DNA from: Daphnia carinata
Taxonomy: Eukaryota; Arthropoda; Branchiopoda; Diplostraca; Daphniidae
NCBI RefSeq assembly: GCF_022539665.2
Contig: NC_081339.1
Span: forward strand, 5,446,017-5,510,016
Length of the DNA stretch: 64,000 nt
Direction: 5' to 3'
Made by a program: the position numbers and the translations under genes
The notes under the pieces: generated by a model
Told to the model about the DNA's origin: nothing
Databases searched by the model: none
The model's input: only the letters and a program-made list of their open reading frames with translations
In this document: positions 11,038 through 22,002 of the stretch, in pieces
Layout of the letters: every line of letters begins with the position of its first letter
Position numbering within the stretch: the first letter of the stretch is position 1

Positions 11038-12449
11038 ATGCTGAAAGTTGAGAAAAGTCTTTGGCCTCTGACTGTCTGGATGAGAATCTTTGGATTTCAC
11101 ATGGGTCCCAGAAAGAAACGGGCAAATGCTAGTCGCTACTCACGTTGTTTATTAGCAGCTGGTTCTCTCATGGTCTTGTCTACGATCGGACTTCATTTCA
11201 CGTCGTTTGTTCTCGAAATCTTGAGATTGAGGGTCAATGGAATCGGACCGAACGGCACCAACGTGACCACTGCCAATCTACTCAACACCGGCATCGAGCA
11301 TTTGAACAACACCTGGCTGTTCATCGGAGTCCACGTTTCTTTCTTCTTCGTTTCACTCACCGCCAACTGGAAGACGTTGTGGAACTCTTTGCTCATGATG
11401 GAAAAGAATCTCAAATTCAATTCAGATTTCCATCGCAAATGCAGGAAGAGTGTCTCCGTTGGATTCGCCCTTCTTTTAATCGTAATCGTTTATTACTTCT
11501 AAAATCATCGATCCTCGTGTAATTTCATTATTGTGTTAAAGGATTGCATCAGCCATTTACTGGTGTCCATCCGATCGTTTTACTGGGACATGGGCAAACT
11601 GAGACCGTTGGCCATTATCTTGTCCAACATTTCCAGGATGACCATCGCCAGCGTGTTCTTGCTCTTCTGCGTCCTGGCCAGGGTCATCACGCTCGTCTTC
11701 CGGGGACTTAACGAGCAAATAACTCATTTAACCGAAGCCGAAACATTGTTGCCCTTCTTCTTGTCTAGCAGGGTTTTGAATGTTCGTTTAGAGAAATGGC
11801 GGAGGAACCACACGTTGGCGTGTGAATTGGTCGACATGGTCAACAAGTGTTTCGGTCTGGTCATGCTCGTCACGATAGTCAACGTTTTCGTGAGCTTCGT
11901 GACCACGTCGTTCGAAATCGTCAGTTCGGTGGGCAATAACGAAACGTTACCTTTTCTATTGATTTTCATTTTTATCAAGAAATCAATTCTGCTCGCCATC
12001 ACGTTCCACGAATCGTTCCGTTTGCAATCAGAGGTAAAATTTGTCGATTGATTGTTTGATGTATTTAAATGGGGTGTTGATTACCACACAGGCTGGCAAA
12101 ACTGCTGCCTTCCTTCGGAAGCTCCATCCTTTTACAGCTGATCTTTTGACTCAAATCAAAGTATGAATTTACGATGCAAGTGACGAAAGAAATGGCCCCC
12201 CATCAGAATATATTTGCATATATCTTATACAGGTGAATACGGTGGTGATGGAGGTAACTCACGCCAGCCCTAAAATTACGGCCATGGAATTCTTCGACGT
12301 CAACATTAGACTTTTACCGACGGTACAGTAGCCCATCAACCGTTTTATGAAATAACATATACGTTATTAAACGAATGAAATGATTTCAGTTGATTGGAAG
12401 CACGTTGACGTACGTCGCGATCCTACACCAAGTTGCAGCGCATTCGAAG
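11038..12449 (+). CDS. Gustatory receptor GrB
   Basis: Five phase-0 exons: 11038..11481, 11542..12033, 12092..12160, 12233..12322 and 12390..12449; 384 residues. The family features are the N-terminal SLWPLTVWMRIFGFHMGP segment, an extracellular-looking loop with N-glycosylation sites (GPNGTNVTTANLLN), RSFYWDMGKLRPL, NKCFGLVMLVTIVNVF, and the last exon LIGSTLTYVAILHQ. The signature normally reads TYhhhhhQF; here the Phe after Gln is Val. It is a close paralogue of GrC and GrD, sharing exon lengths to within one or two codons. An earlier in-frame ATG at 10975 was rejected because the TATA box is at 10961 and the paralogues start at the equivalent of 11038. A polyadenylation signal (AATAAA) lies near 12490. 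Confidence 0.9.
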
Positions 12450-13684
12450 TGATTGCTTTTTAAATGCCCAGTGTGACATATATCAATTATAATAAATTGC
12501 ACACAACTGCCACGTGAAAAGGCCTTTTTTTTTTAAGTACTGAAATGTTAGTCGATAGGCATCATTACAGACGGCTATTAAAATGCGTTAGGTAAATGAC
12601 ACGCTATGGGGCTATATTACACCATTGCCGGGAGCGGAGGGATTGTCCCCTGTATTGAATATCTCGTTCTTTTTCCACTCTTCCCGCTGTACCGTTTGCT
12701 TGTGGTTGACACACGAGATCGATTTTCTATATCGACTAGGCATGCACTTACTCATATACGTGGTTGTGTGCTGTTGCTAAGGCGTCCAATAACTCGTCCG
12801 CAATCTGCATTTGTACGATTTACAAACAAGGATGGTGGAAATAGAAAAGAATCATAACTTAAGGAAGTTATCCTCCCGAACTGTTTTGCGTGTGATTCAA
12901 GTCAAAGGATAAATACGTTAATCAGTTTTCAAAGGTAACCTCCAGAGTTATTTTTACAAGAATCAATACGATTTTTCCATTTCAGTCTGCCTCAGAAACA
13001 CGAACATTTCCTGTCTACATGTTGCCGGGCATCGGTTGGCCCGTCATCCCCTTTCATGGAAGAGGAAATGTGTCGGATACACAAGTTATTGAAGCTTAAC
13101 CTTAAAAAAAAGTGAAATATGGTAAAGACTGAAGCCACCTTCTTATAGCTACAAACATATAAAGATGATAAATGCTTACGAAACCCTCGGTATATTAAAA
13201 CTCATCGAAACGTAGACAACCTTCGTGGACATGGGGACGATCACCGAGCGATTTTAATTCAACAGATTCTCTTTTAAAAAGTTCTAAAATGGATATCGCG
13301 ATGCCTTTCATGTGTCATCCGCTCTTTGGTGAACGAATCATCTCCAGTTCTTATATATTATATACCAAGGATTTTGCTCACGGGTAATCCACCAGAGAGC
13401 TCCTATAAAACAAAAACAAAAAAGAAGAGACGACGAGTCTCTAAATAATCAATTTGAAACGTTGACATGAAGAAATCTTACCTCTGGTTTTCGATTACAA
13501 GCATGTATATAACAAGTATCCAAGCAACTCCCAGGTGATGCTGCTTACCATCGCCGATGTTAACCGTGTTGCCAAAGTATACGTCCAGTGTTAATCGAAA
13601 TCGGATGCCGAGGGATATTTTTTTCATTTAAAGTAAATGTGATGCGCAAGATCTCGTTGATTTGGCGCCCACATGTCCGTTGTC
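12450..13684. other. Intergenic between GrB and GrC
   Basis: Mostly featureless. At about 12987-13099 an acceptor-like TTTCAG precedes an open stretch reading YMLPGIGWPVIPFHGRGN before a stop. It looks like a terminal exon, but I found no partner exon, so it is not called as a gene. Confidence 0.3.
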
Positions 13685-13692
13685 TATAAAAA
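13685..13692 (+). promoter_or_regulatory. TATA box of GrC
   Basis: TATAAAAA lies 60 bp before the inferred start ATG at 13745, the same spacing class as in GrB. The in-frame ATG at 13673 lies upstream of it and is therefore unlikely to be used. Confidence 0.6.
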
Positions 13693-13744
13693 GATGAAGA
13701 GGCGAAGGCGAACGAAGAGCAGCACTCGATCCGAGCCAGCGATA

Positions 13745-15140
13745 ATGTCGAACATCGAAGCCAGTCTGAGGCCTTTGACGGCCGGCTTGAAAATCTTGGG
13801 CTTCCACGTCGGTCCCAACAGAAAGTCCAGCTCGAATCGTTATTCCATTTGCTTGTTATTGACAGGCTGCCTGATGGTGTTGTCGACCGTCGGACTTCAC
13901 TGCACCTCGTTCATCGGCGGAGTACTGCGATTGAAGGCCAACGAAATCGGACCCAACGGCACCAATTTGACCACGACCAAATTGCTAAACGTCGGCATCG
14001 AACATCTCAATTACACGTGGGTCCTCATCGGAGTCCACGTCACCTTCTTCGTCGTCAGCCTGACGGCCAATTGGACCCATCTGTGGGACACGTTGGTCCT
14101 GATCGAAGAGAGCCTTAATTTCAATTCCAGTTTTTACACCAAGTGTAGGAGGAGCGTCATATTCGGCTTCATTCTTTTGTTCACCGTAAAGAGAGCTTAT
14201 GCTTTTCAATTACGTTTTTGTTTAAAAATTAAATGTTGGTTAATGGCAGGATTCCATCAGTCAGTTCTTCATCTCGATCAAGTCGTTTTATTGGGACATG
14301 GGCGTGTTGAGACCGGCCGCCATTGTCTTGTCCAATTTATCCCGCACGACCATCATCAGCGTCTTCCTGCTCTTCTGCGTCCTGGCCAGAGTAATCACGC
14401 TCATCTTTCAGGGCCTTAACGAGCAAATTGACCACCTGGACCAGCCCCAAAAGTTCTCGCCGTTGTATTCGGGCAGCAGGATCTTGAATGTCCGTCTAGA
14501 AAAATGGCGAAGAAACCACACGTTGGCCTGCAAACTGGTCGACATGGTCAATCAATGTTTCGGCCTGGTCATGGTCATCACCGTCATCAATGTTTTCGTG
14601 AGTTTCATCACGACGACGTTCGAAATCGTCAGCTCCATCCAAGAAGACGATACGATCCCCTTTGTTTTCGTCTTCATCTTCGTTAAGAAATCGATCCTGC
14701 TGACCATCATCATTTACGAACCTTATTGTTTACAAGCAGAGGTACAAATGCTTGACCGCGTTCATGTTTTTAGTAGTTTAAATGTACCTGATTACAGGTG
14801 AGTCGGACTGCGGTCTCTCTCCGCAAGATCCATCCGTTGACGGCCGACCTCCTCACTCAGATTAAAGTATTCCGTTATCATTAATAATGACATTCAACAT
14901 TCCACATTACATTCAAATTTCTTAGTTGAACACCGTCGTAGTAGAAGTCACTCACGCCAGCCCCAAAATCACGGCCATGGAATTCTTTGATGTCAATCTC
15001 CGACTTTTACCGACGGTATACCTTTACAACACAATTTAAGGTGCTCCTTAACTGAATTTTCTTTTATGTATTTCCAGTTGATTGGAAGCACGTTGACGTA
15101 CGTGGCTATTCTTCATCAAGTGTCTTCGCACTCGCATTGA
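13745..15140 (+). CDS. Gustatory receptor GrC
   Basis: Five phase-0 exons: 13745..14185, 14250..14741, 14798..14866, 14926..15015 and 15078..15140; 384 residues. It reads MSNIEASLRPLTAGLKILGF at the start, GPNGTNLTTTKLLNVGIEHLN in the first large loop, KSFYWDMGVLRPAAIVLSN, NQCFGLVMVITVINVF, and ends LIGSTLTYVAILHQVSSHSH. It is a tandem duplicate of GrB and GrD. As in those, the QF of the terminal signature is changed (QV). The expected product is a ligand-gated cation channel subunit in chemosensory dendrites; the ligand is unknown. Confidence 0.9.
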
Positions 15141-15786
15141 TCAAACAAAAAAATAGTTAGACATAAATTTGAACACGCACACATTTCGAAAGAACGGCGT
15201 CGGTACTTTACCCAGTGTCGTATAACACTAGCCAAATCTTACGTAATTATCAATGAAAATTGTATCAGCATGTTAAGCCCCATTACATTATTACACATAA
15301 GCTTATACTGCTTTAGATTTATTACGTCAATTGCATAACCGCAAGAATTTCAAAAATTCAATGGGCTTTCGACGTCATGTCGTGTTTCCCCTGATCTTCA
15401 TCAGAGACTGTCAATAAAGCGGGAAAGGACATTCAATTTTTTTCAAGGAATTTTTAATTTGCTATGGCAAAACGCTTCCAACACGTCGAACAGACTGGAA
15501 CAGTTTCGTAGGCTGATGGACAAGCAGAAACTAATGGACATTGCCTTATAATCTGATTCTATTATCGTTTAACTGTTGGGGTATGTCAACAAAGATGCGC
15601 TACGTGATACTCCTTGAAACGAGCACTTTCGATCAAGTTGTTGGGGGACAAAGTAAACGGATTAACGAGAATGGCGAGATGGAGAATGGAGAAAGAGCTT
15701 TTTCAACGAGCGTTCTGGAACCTTTGCGCTAGCGAATCAACTGCGCAACGGTTGGATGTCCATCACAATCGATGCATCCATTCCGC
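15141..15786. other. Intergenic between GrC and GrD
   Basis: No gene recognised. Open stretches on either strand here are short and lack known motifs. Confidence 0.35.
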
Positions 15787-15794
15787 TATAAAAT
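15787..15794 (+). promoter_or_regulatory. TATA box of GrD
   Basis: TATAAAAT lies about 170 bp before the GrD start. The implied 5' UTR carries an ATG at 15886 that opens a 55-codon frame overlapping the receptor start in another frame. Confidence 0.5.
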
Positions 15795-15958
15795 TGAACG
15801 ATCACAGACGGAAAGAGACCGTCATTTATCGACAGCTTGTTGAGCGTAGTGATCGGGGGAAAACTCTCACCATCGTGAGGTATAGATGAGCAACGACCGA
15901 ACGGAAGGAAATGAAACTCTTTGTTACGACCCATTTTGGTTGAATGGATTTGAGAGCC

Positions 15959-17372
15959 ATGGTAACGAGCATCGAAACAAACCTCTGGCCTTTACTCGTT
16001 GGTTTGAGAATTTTTGGCTTCCACATGGGATCGAGCAAGAAAGCGAGTGATGGATCACGTTATTCCATTTGCTTGACGGTCGTCGGTTCGCTGATGGTCT
16101 TGTCGACGGTCGTGATTCATTGCACTTCGTTCGTGTGTGGCGTGATCAGATTGAAAGCCAATGGAATCGGCGCCAACGGCACTAACCTGACGACGGCCAA
16201 TCTTCTCAACATTGGCATCGAGCATCTCAATTACACATGGGTCCTCATCGGAGTTCACGTCACTTTCTTCTTCGTCTCGCTGACGTCCAACTGGACAACG
16301 TTGTGGGATTCTCTGCTCTTGATAGAGAGGAATTTGAAATTGAATTCCACGTTCCACCGCAAGTGCAAGAAGAGCGTCACTATCGGATTCTGCTTTCTAC
16401 TGATCGTAATCATACACATTATTAGCTAAAAGTCAAATGTTAAATGATGTTTCATTTGCAGGATTGCCTCAGTCACTTGCTCATTTCGATTCGATCGTTC
16501 TACTGGGACATGGGCGTTCTCAGCCCGTTGGCTATCGTCCTGTCCAACGTTTCACGGACGACTATCATCAGCGTGTTCCTGCTGTTCTGCGTCCTCGTGC
16601 GAGTCATCATGCTCGTCTTTCAAACGCTGAACGATCAAATTGCCCATCTAGACGAAACAGAGCAGTTCCCATCGTTGTACTTGACCAGCAGGGTCTTGAA
16701 TGTTCGCTTGGAGAAATGGCGTCGGAATCACACGCTGGCCTGCGAATTGGTTGAAATGGTCAACCAGTGTTTTGGCTTCGTGATGCTCGTTACCGTTGTC
16801 AATGTTTTTGTTAGTTTCATTACGACGACGTTTGAGATTGTGCGCTCCATGCAAGACGATGCAACGATACCTGTCCTCTTCATCGTCATCTTTATTAAAA
16901 AATCCATTTTGCTCTCCATCATTATTTACGAACCTTATCGTCTACAAGCCGAGGTGAATATTTTTGAGTACCTAATTGTTCACTGTTAATGTGTGGCAAT
17001 ACGCAGGCTGCTCGGACCGCAGTCTCTCTTCGCAAACTTTTACCTTCCACTGCCGACATTTTGACCCAAATCAAGGTACGTTTAACAAGAGAACTTAATC
17101 TGCATGTGTCTTATGGTCCGCTTTAGTTGAATACAGTGGTGATCGAGGTAACTCACGCCGGCCCTAAAATCACGGCCATGGAATTCTTTGACGTCAATCG
17201 CAGACTTTTGCCAACCGTAAGTCTTGTTTTGTCTTGTTACGTAACGTACTTATTCTTACGTTGTCCGTTACTAAGCGTTTGATTTCCTTTGTTTCAGTTG
17301 ATTGGCAGCACGTTGACGTACGTGGCTATTCTCTGTCAAGCCTCGTCAAATACCCACTCATCGTTCAAGTAA
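15959..17372 (+). CDS. Gustatory receptor GrD
   Basis: Five phase-0 exons: 15959..16405, 16462..16953, 17007..17075, 17127..17216 and 17298..17372; 390 residues. An in-frame ATG at 15944 would add five residues; 15959 matches the paralogues (MVTSIETNLWPLLVGLRIFG). The landmarks are GANGTNLTTANLLNIGIEHLN, RSFYWDMGVLSPL, NQCFGFVMLVTVVNVF, and the last exon LIGSTLTYVAILCQASSNTH. The terminal signature lacks the Phe after Gln (QA). Together with GrB and GrC it forms a recent tandem triplet; exons 3 and 4 (RTAVSLRKL, NTVVIEVTHAGPKITAMEFF) are nearly identical between copies. Confidence 0.9.
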
Positions 17373-18010
17373 CAATAACATACGTTTCATTGGTCTACGA
17401 TAAACAGAATATACGATGGATACGATGGCCAAACTATAAGATTACGCTCTCCTAGCTGTCCATTAGCACTTCCATCGTTGAGAGCTTAGGCTGTTGGGCC
17501 GAATAAATCTCACGTTCGATGGAGGGCACTATGCTTCATTCATTTGTTATTGCTACTATAAAACACTCTAAACGCTAAACAAACGAGTGAGCAACGTGCA
17601 ATGCACACATCGAGGATTGAGAATCTATTTGCGTTTGTTGTAACAAGAGAGCAGGCTTTTGTTGGTTACTCACAAAGATACATAGTGGCATGATGTAAAG
17701 TGTTGTCTGTGTCCAGCTGGATATAGGACTAAACATAGCTCTATTATTGGATAGAATACAAGGGGCCTGATCATCATCAAATCGTCATTTATTATAGTGC
17801 CTATAACATTTAGCAATAGCCAAACTTGTGTGTTTTTGTTCCCATTCACGGGGCGGCACCTAATAAACGTCATGAACGAATATACGATCGAACTGCGTCA
17901 ATTCTCCGCTCTTAACATTTCCGATAACATTTCACAGTGTGCGTCAGTTAGGAAAGGACTGTGCATAATTCTGTTCCCCTCACATAAAAACAAAAAATCC
18001 CACTTTCAAA
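17373..18010. other. Intergenic between GrD and GrE
   Basis: No gene recognised. No obvious TATA box lies close to the GrE start, unlike GrB-GrD. Confidence 0.35.
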
Positions 18011-19488
18011 ATGTTAAAAAGCCAACGTCAATTCTATTCCACGTTTTTCAAGCCATTAGACGTTTGGATGCGATTACTCGGCATCCAGTTAGATCCTTTT
18101 CCATCCGACCTTTTGTCAAAACGCAGAGTCGTTTGCCTATACTCTTTGAGTTTCTTGATGTTTTTTATCAACGTGTCGAGCAACTTTTATTTCACAGCAG
18201 TGACGCTCACCGCTTCACGTCTGGCCACGCCTCAGCACTCTAGAGCCTCTACAAGTAAAATTTGGAGTAGAGTTATCGATTTTGGTAGTTATAATTTTAT
18301 GGCCATTGGCACACACGCGGCTCTGCTGGCTATACGGCGAAAGCCAGAATGGAAATCGTTGTGGCACAACCTGGAACAATTGGCAGCAGAACACGACCGA
18401 CTTTTCTATGCCAAATGTCGTCGAGCCATTACGATTGTCCTAGTATGCCTCATAGCGGTAATTTAGCATTGGACACATCATTTTGTATTTAGCTTCATTT
18501 CTTTTATATTTTATTGTGAAAGGAAATCTTTATTGTCGTAATGAGGGCAGTTCATTTGAATGTCAAGGATGAAGAACGCCCTTTCATTTTAGTACTTGCC
18601 GACGTCATTTCCCTCCTGACTGAGATGTACGCCATCAGCGGCCTGGCATTGTTTGCCACCATTGGCTGGATAACTCACATCAAATTAGTGCTGTTTAATA
18701 GTCAGTTAAACCTAGATTTAGATCTCATCAAACACCTAGATAATCCATCCAGTCAGACAACGACGACACGGACATCGGCGGATTTAAGAAGATGGAGACG
18801 CACCTACGTGACTCTCAACGAAACAGTTTCGTATCTAGGAGAGTGTTTCGGTCCGCTCCTACTGATCTGGATTATGTACATCTTCATTAACGTCATTGCT
18901 ATTTCTTTTTACCTCGTTGATGGTATCCGCAACGAACCCACTGTGGCGACTGTATCGCTTTCGGTGTTGCTCCTAGTAAGGCATTTAGTCCATCTTCTTC
19001 TTTTAGCCACCATTCCGGTTACGCTCCAGCAAGAGGTATAATATTCATGTAAAAATAAGACATTAAACTAGTTGGAACTAGACGAAGCAGTTAACCTTGT
19101 TGTTTTGCAGTTGTTGAACATATCGAAACCGTTAAGGAAAATGAGATTTAATGAACCGTTACTGCAACAACAGGTGCTCTGATTCTCTTTCGGCGTTTCG
19201 CGTTTTTTTTTCAATAAAACTATTTATTTTTACTGATAGGTGGATACCATGGTTATGGAAGTGATGCAATCGTCTACCACCATGACCGCCATGGACTTGT
19301 TCCCGGTTGATTTGACTCTTTTCCCAACGGTTAGCAGCTATTTATCGTTCAGTTTCAAACCGTTTGTAATGGCTGTTTTGTTTTTGTCAAAAAAGTTGGT
19401 AGGAACTTCTTTGACCTATTTGATAATCCTTTGGCAATTTCAAACGGGAGAACGCCAAAACAAGCTCCAATGCGAGCGAGTGAATTAA
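18011..19488 (+). CDS. Gustatory receptor GrE
   Basis: Five phase-0 exons: 18011..18457, 18523..19035, 19111..19173, 19240..19329 and 19396..19488; 401 residues. It starts MLKSQRQFYSTFFKPLDVWM and keeps EWKSLWHNLEQL, ISGLALFATIGWITHIK, GECFGPLLLIWIMYIF and, in the last exon, the full signature TYLIILWQF. It shares exon sizes with GrB-GrD but is diverged and closer to the minus-strand GrA (both have ECFGP-LLIWI). A charged tail (TGERQNKLQCERVN) follows the signature. An AATAAA signal lies near 19509. Confidence 0.88.
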
Positions 19489-22002
19489 CCGCCTGTGGGA
19501 CATCTCTAATAAAGTATACGAAAAGATTTGATTGTGAGAAAGTGGGATAACAATTTCTTCCTATCAACAAATATGTAGCTGCTAACAAGTGTTTTCCTAT
19601 TAAAACTTAAGTTCTATGTTACTTTTAAGCAATTTCATTGTTAGGCTGTCGAAATTTGAAAACCGCCCAAAAAGCGGTTGGATTGGGATTTTCCACCGCT
19701 AGATGGTGACGCTGTCTTGTATTCTTTGATGACTCATAATAAACAACGTGTGGAGAAGCAGAAGGTCACAAAAATGCCTTTGCAAGCCATTTAAGAAGAT
19801 TGTGTGGAATGGCAAATAGTTTGCAAGAAAAATTGAACTACATTTGCAATCTGTTATTATTTTTCTGACGAATCTTCAACGTGCAACTACTTTCTGCCCA
19901 TAATGAAACCAGTACAACAGCTAATAGGATCCACGTAGACGTATAGATACCAGAAAGGGTACCTGTTTTCAAGATACCTGTGGGCGTTGGTAAGCCGACC
20001 ACATGCAGCTACGACAACTGGAAAGTGAAAGTTTCGAAATCGGCCAGACGAAAACAGTAAAAACTATTTTGTTTGTTTCTTCTCTTCTTTCTTTTTATTC
20101 TTTAATGGGCAGAGTGAGAGAGAATGTTTAAAGTTGTAAGCTTACAAACTAGCTGGAGACTGCCTTCACATTCAAATTTTACAATCAATCATCAATCCCT
20201 GTGTGCTTTTACTTTTACTACATATTGTGATATTCCCTTAAGGCACAGAATAATAGCTTTTACATGACTATTTACCAAGATTTAATCAAATGTGTTAAAC
20301 ATTCTCAAATCCTTCAATTTTTAAATAGGAAAATTTCTCGTTAAAAGAGAAACCTTACATCCCCCCAAATCTAAGTTCACCAAGAACACATTCTCATGGT
20401 AAACTTCAGGGTACATATAGTTGCCAAAGATAATAATAAAGAAAGCTGTTGATCCGGTTTCACGTCTCAATAGATATTCCTACAATCCGTGCACAATAAA
20501 AATGTTACAGAGTAAACTGTGCAATTACATGCGAAGAATGCCGAACGACTGATGTATTGCAGTGGCAGGTATCGGATGTTTCTGTGAAATCTATGCTCCA
20601 ATTATTTTTTCTCGTTTGCACTTACGAACAAGTTATTAAATAGCCCGTAAAATTGTGTCATCTTGCGTGTTACAATTTCATCCTGGATTAGGTGCCCACC
20701 TGTGTAGTGGGTTAAAGCAATTCAGTCCCATTTTTATTTTGCCATCTGACGCAGTGTTACCTACATCATGCGTCTGTGTCGACCACGGCACCTAAAGGAG
20801 AAGAAAAAGAGAAAAAAAAGCCGGAGATCCGGAATCCTTCACCTCGTTCCGGTTGTTGTTTGACGTCACAACAAAGACGGAGAAAAAAAAATGAAAAATA
20901 AGGCAAAGAAATTCTTTTTCAACTACATGCGACACTAAGACTGGTCAAATGTGCTGGTAAGAATATTTGTACTACATAATGGAAAAGATATAGCTATTAA
21001 TTTTCAAGGTGAAGAGCCGTATCCACATGGAATGTATTTTCTCCAATAATTCCAGATAATCTTTTCGACCCTGAGCATGCCACTTTGCTATAGTAAATAC
21101 TAGATACTGTCAATACCTTACCTATTAGCAGTTTGTCTTAACATTTCTGGCTATAATTCGTTTAAGTTTGTTTTGTTTTTCACAGGTTTATGTGTAAATA
21201 CACCTGGGTATCGTCATATCCTTGAACGTACCACCGGGTCTGTTTCATTGTCGAAGAAAATGGTTGTGTATCCCAAATGGGGACTGTTGATTGCAGTTGT
21301 ATGAGTCAGCTCTAAAAGGGGTACATCCATATATATAGTTTTTTTGTTTTACCTTTTAGTTCATTCATTCATATAGGGCATGGCGTGATGTAGAGAGAGA
21401 GAGAGAAATAAAGAACCCGATTGGAAGAAAGAAAAAGAAGGACGCCAATAAGAAATTACTAGGCTAATGGTATTCAGTCACGGTCATGACCTGGTTTCTT
21501 CTCTAGGTCCGTCTCGAGCCGAGCCGTATTACCAAAAAAATTCAACGTCTGGGCTCTGGGGTTTCTGTAGTAAAACATACTGACGGCGTGTTGTCGATGA
21601 TGCCCACCAGAAACTTATGTGTTTGCGAATGAAAGAAAGACTTTATCACAAAATTGCTTGAGTAATGTGATACAACATATAAAACGTTGGCCGATTTCAC
21701 TTGAGGAATTGAGGTTTTGTTGGTGAAAACAACACAGTTCGAGTTTTGCTTGGTTTCTACTATAACCACCAGGTTCGCTGGTATTTGGACTTTGAATTGC
21801 AGCCGCACGGGTCTAAGCTCGACGCCACAGTGTAAACTCATCTTGTGTCAATCCACTCAACCTGTATGCCATGTTGAGAACCATTGGAAACGGACACTTC
21901 TCGTATTTTCTCCTCTTGTAAAGTTCCCTACTGTGAGTGGAGTTATTAATTTTCATCCATCGCGATTGATTTGCGCGCAGTTTAATCGTAATCTACCGAG
22001 AA
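19489..22002. other. Long intergenic region between GrE and the ACBD5-like gene
   Basis: About 2.5 kb without a coding region I can support. It contains a CTAGATGGTG element at 19699 (see findings), purine-rich tracts near 20800-20900, and a GA-repeat (gagagagaga) near 21395. Open stretches near 21542-21841 look like chance. Confidence 0.35.

Noticed and set aside
13673-13744. Earlier ATG of GrC
   Set aside because: It lies upstream of the TATA box at 13685.
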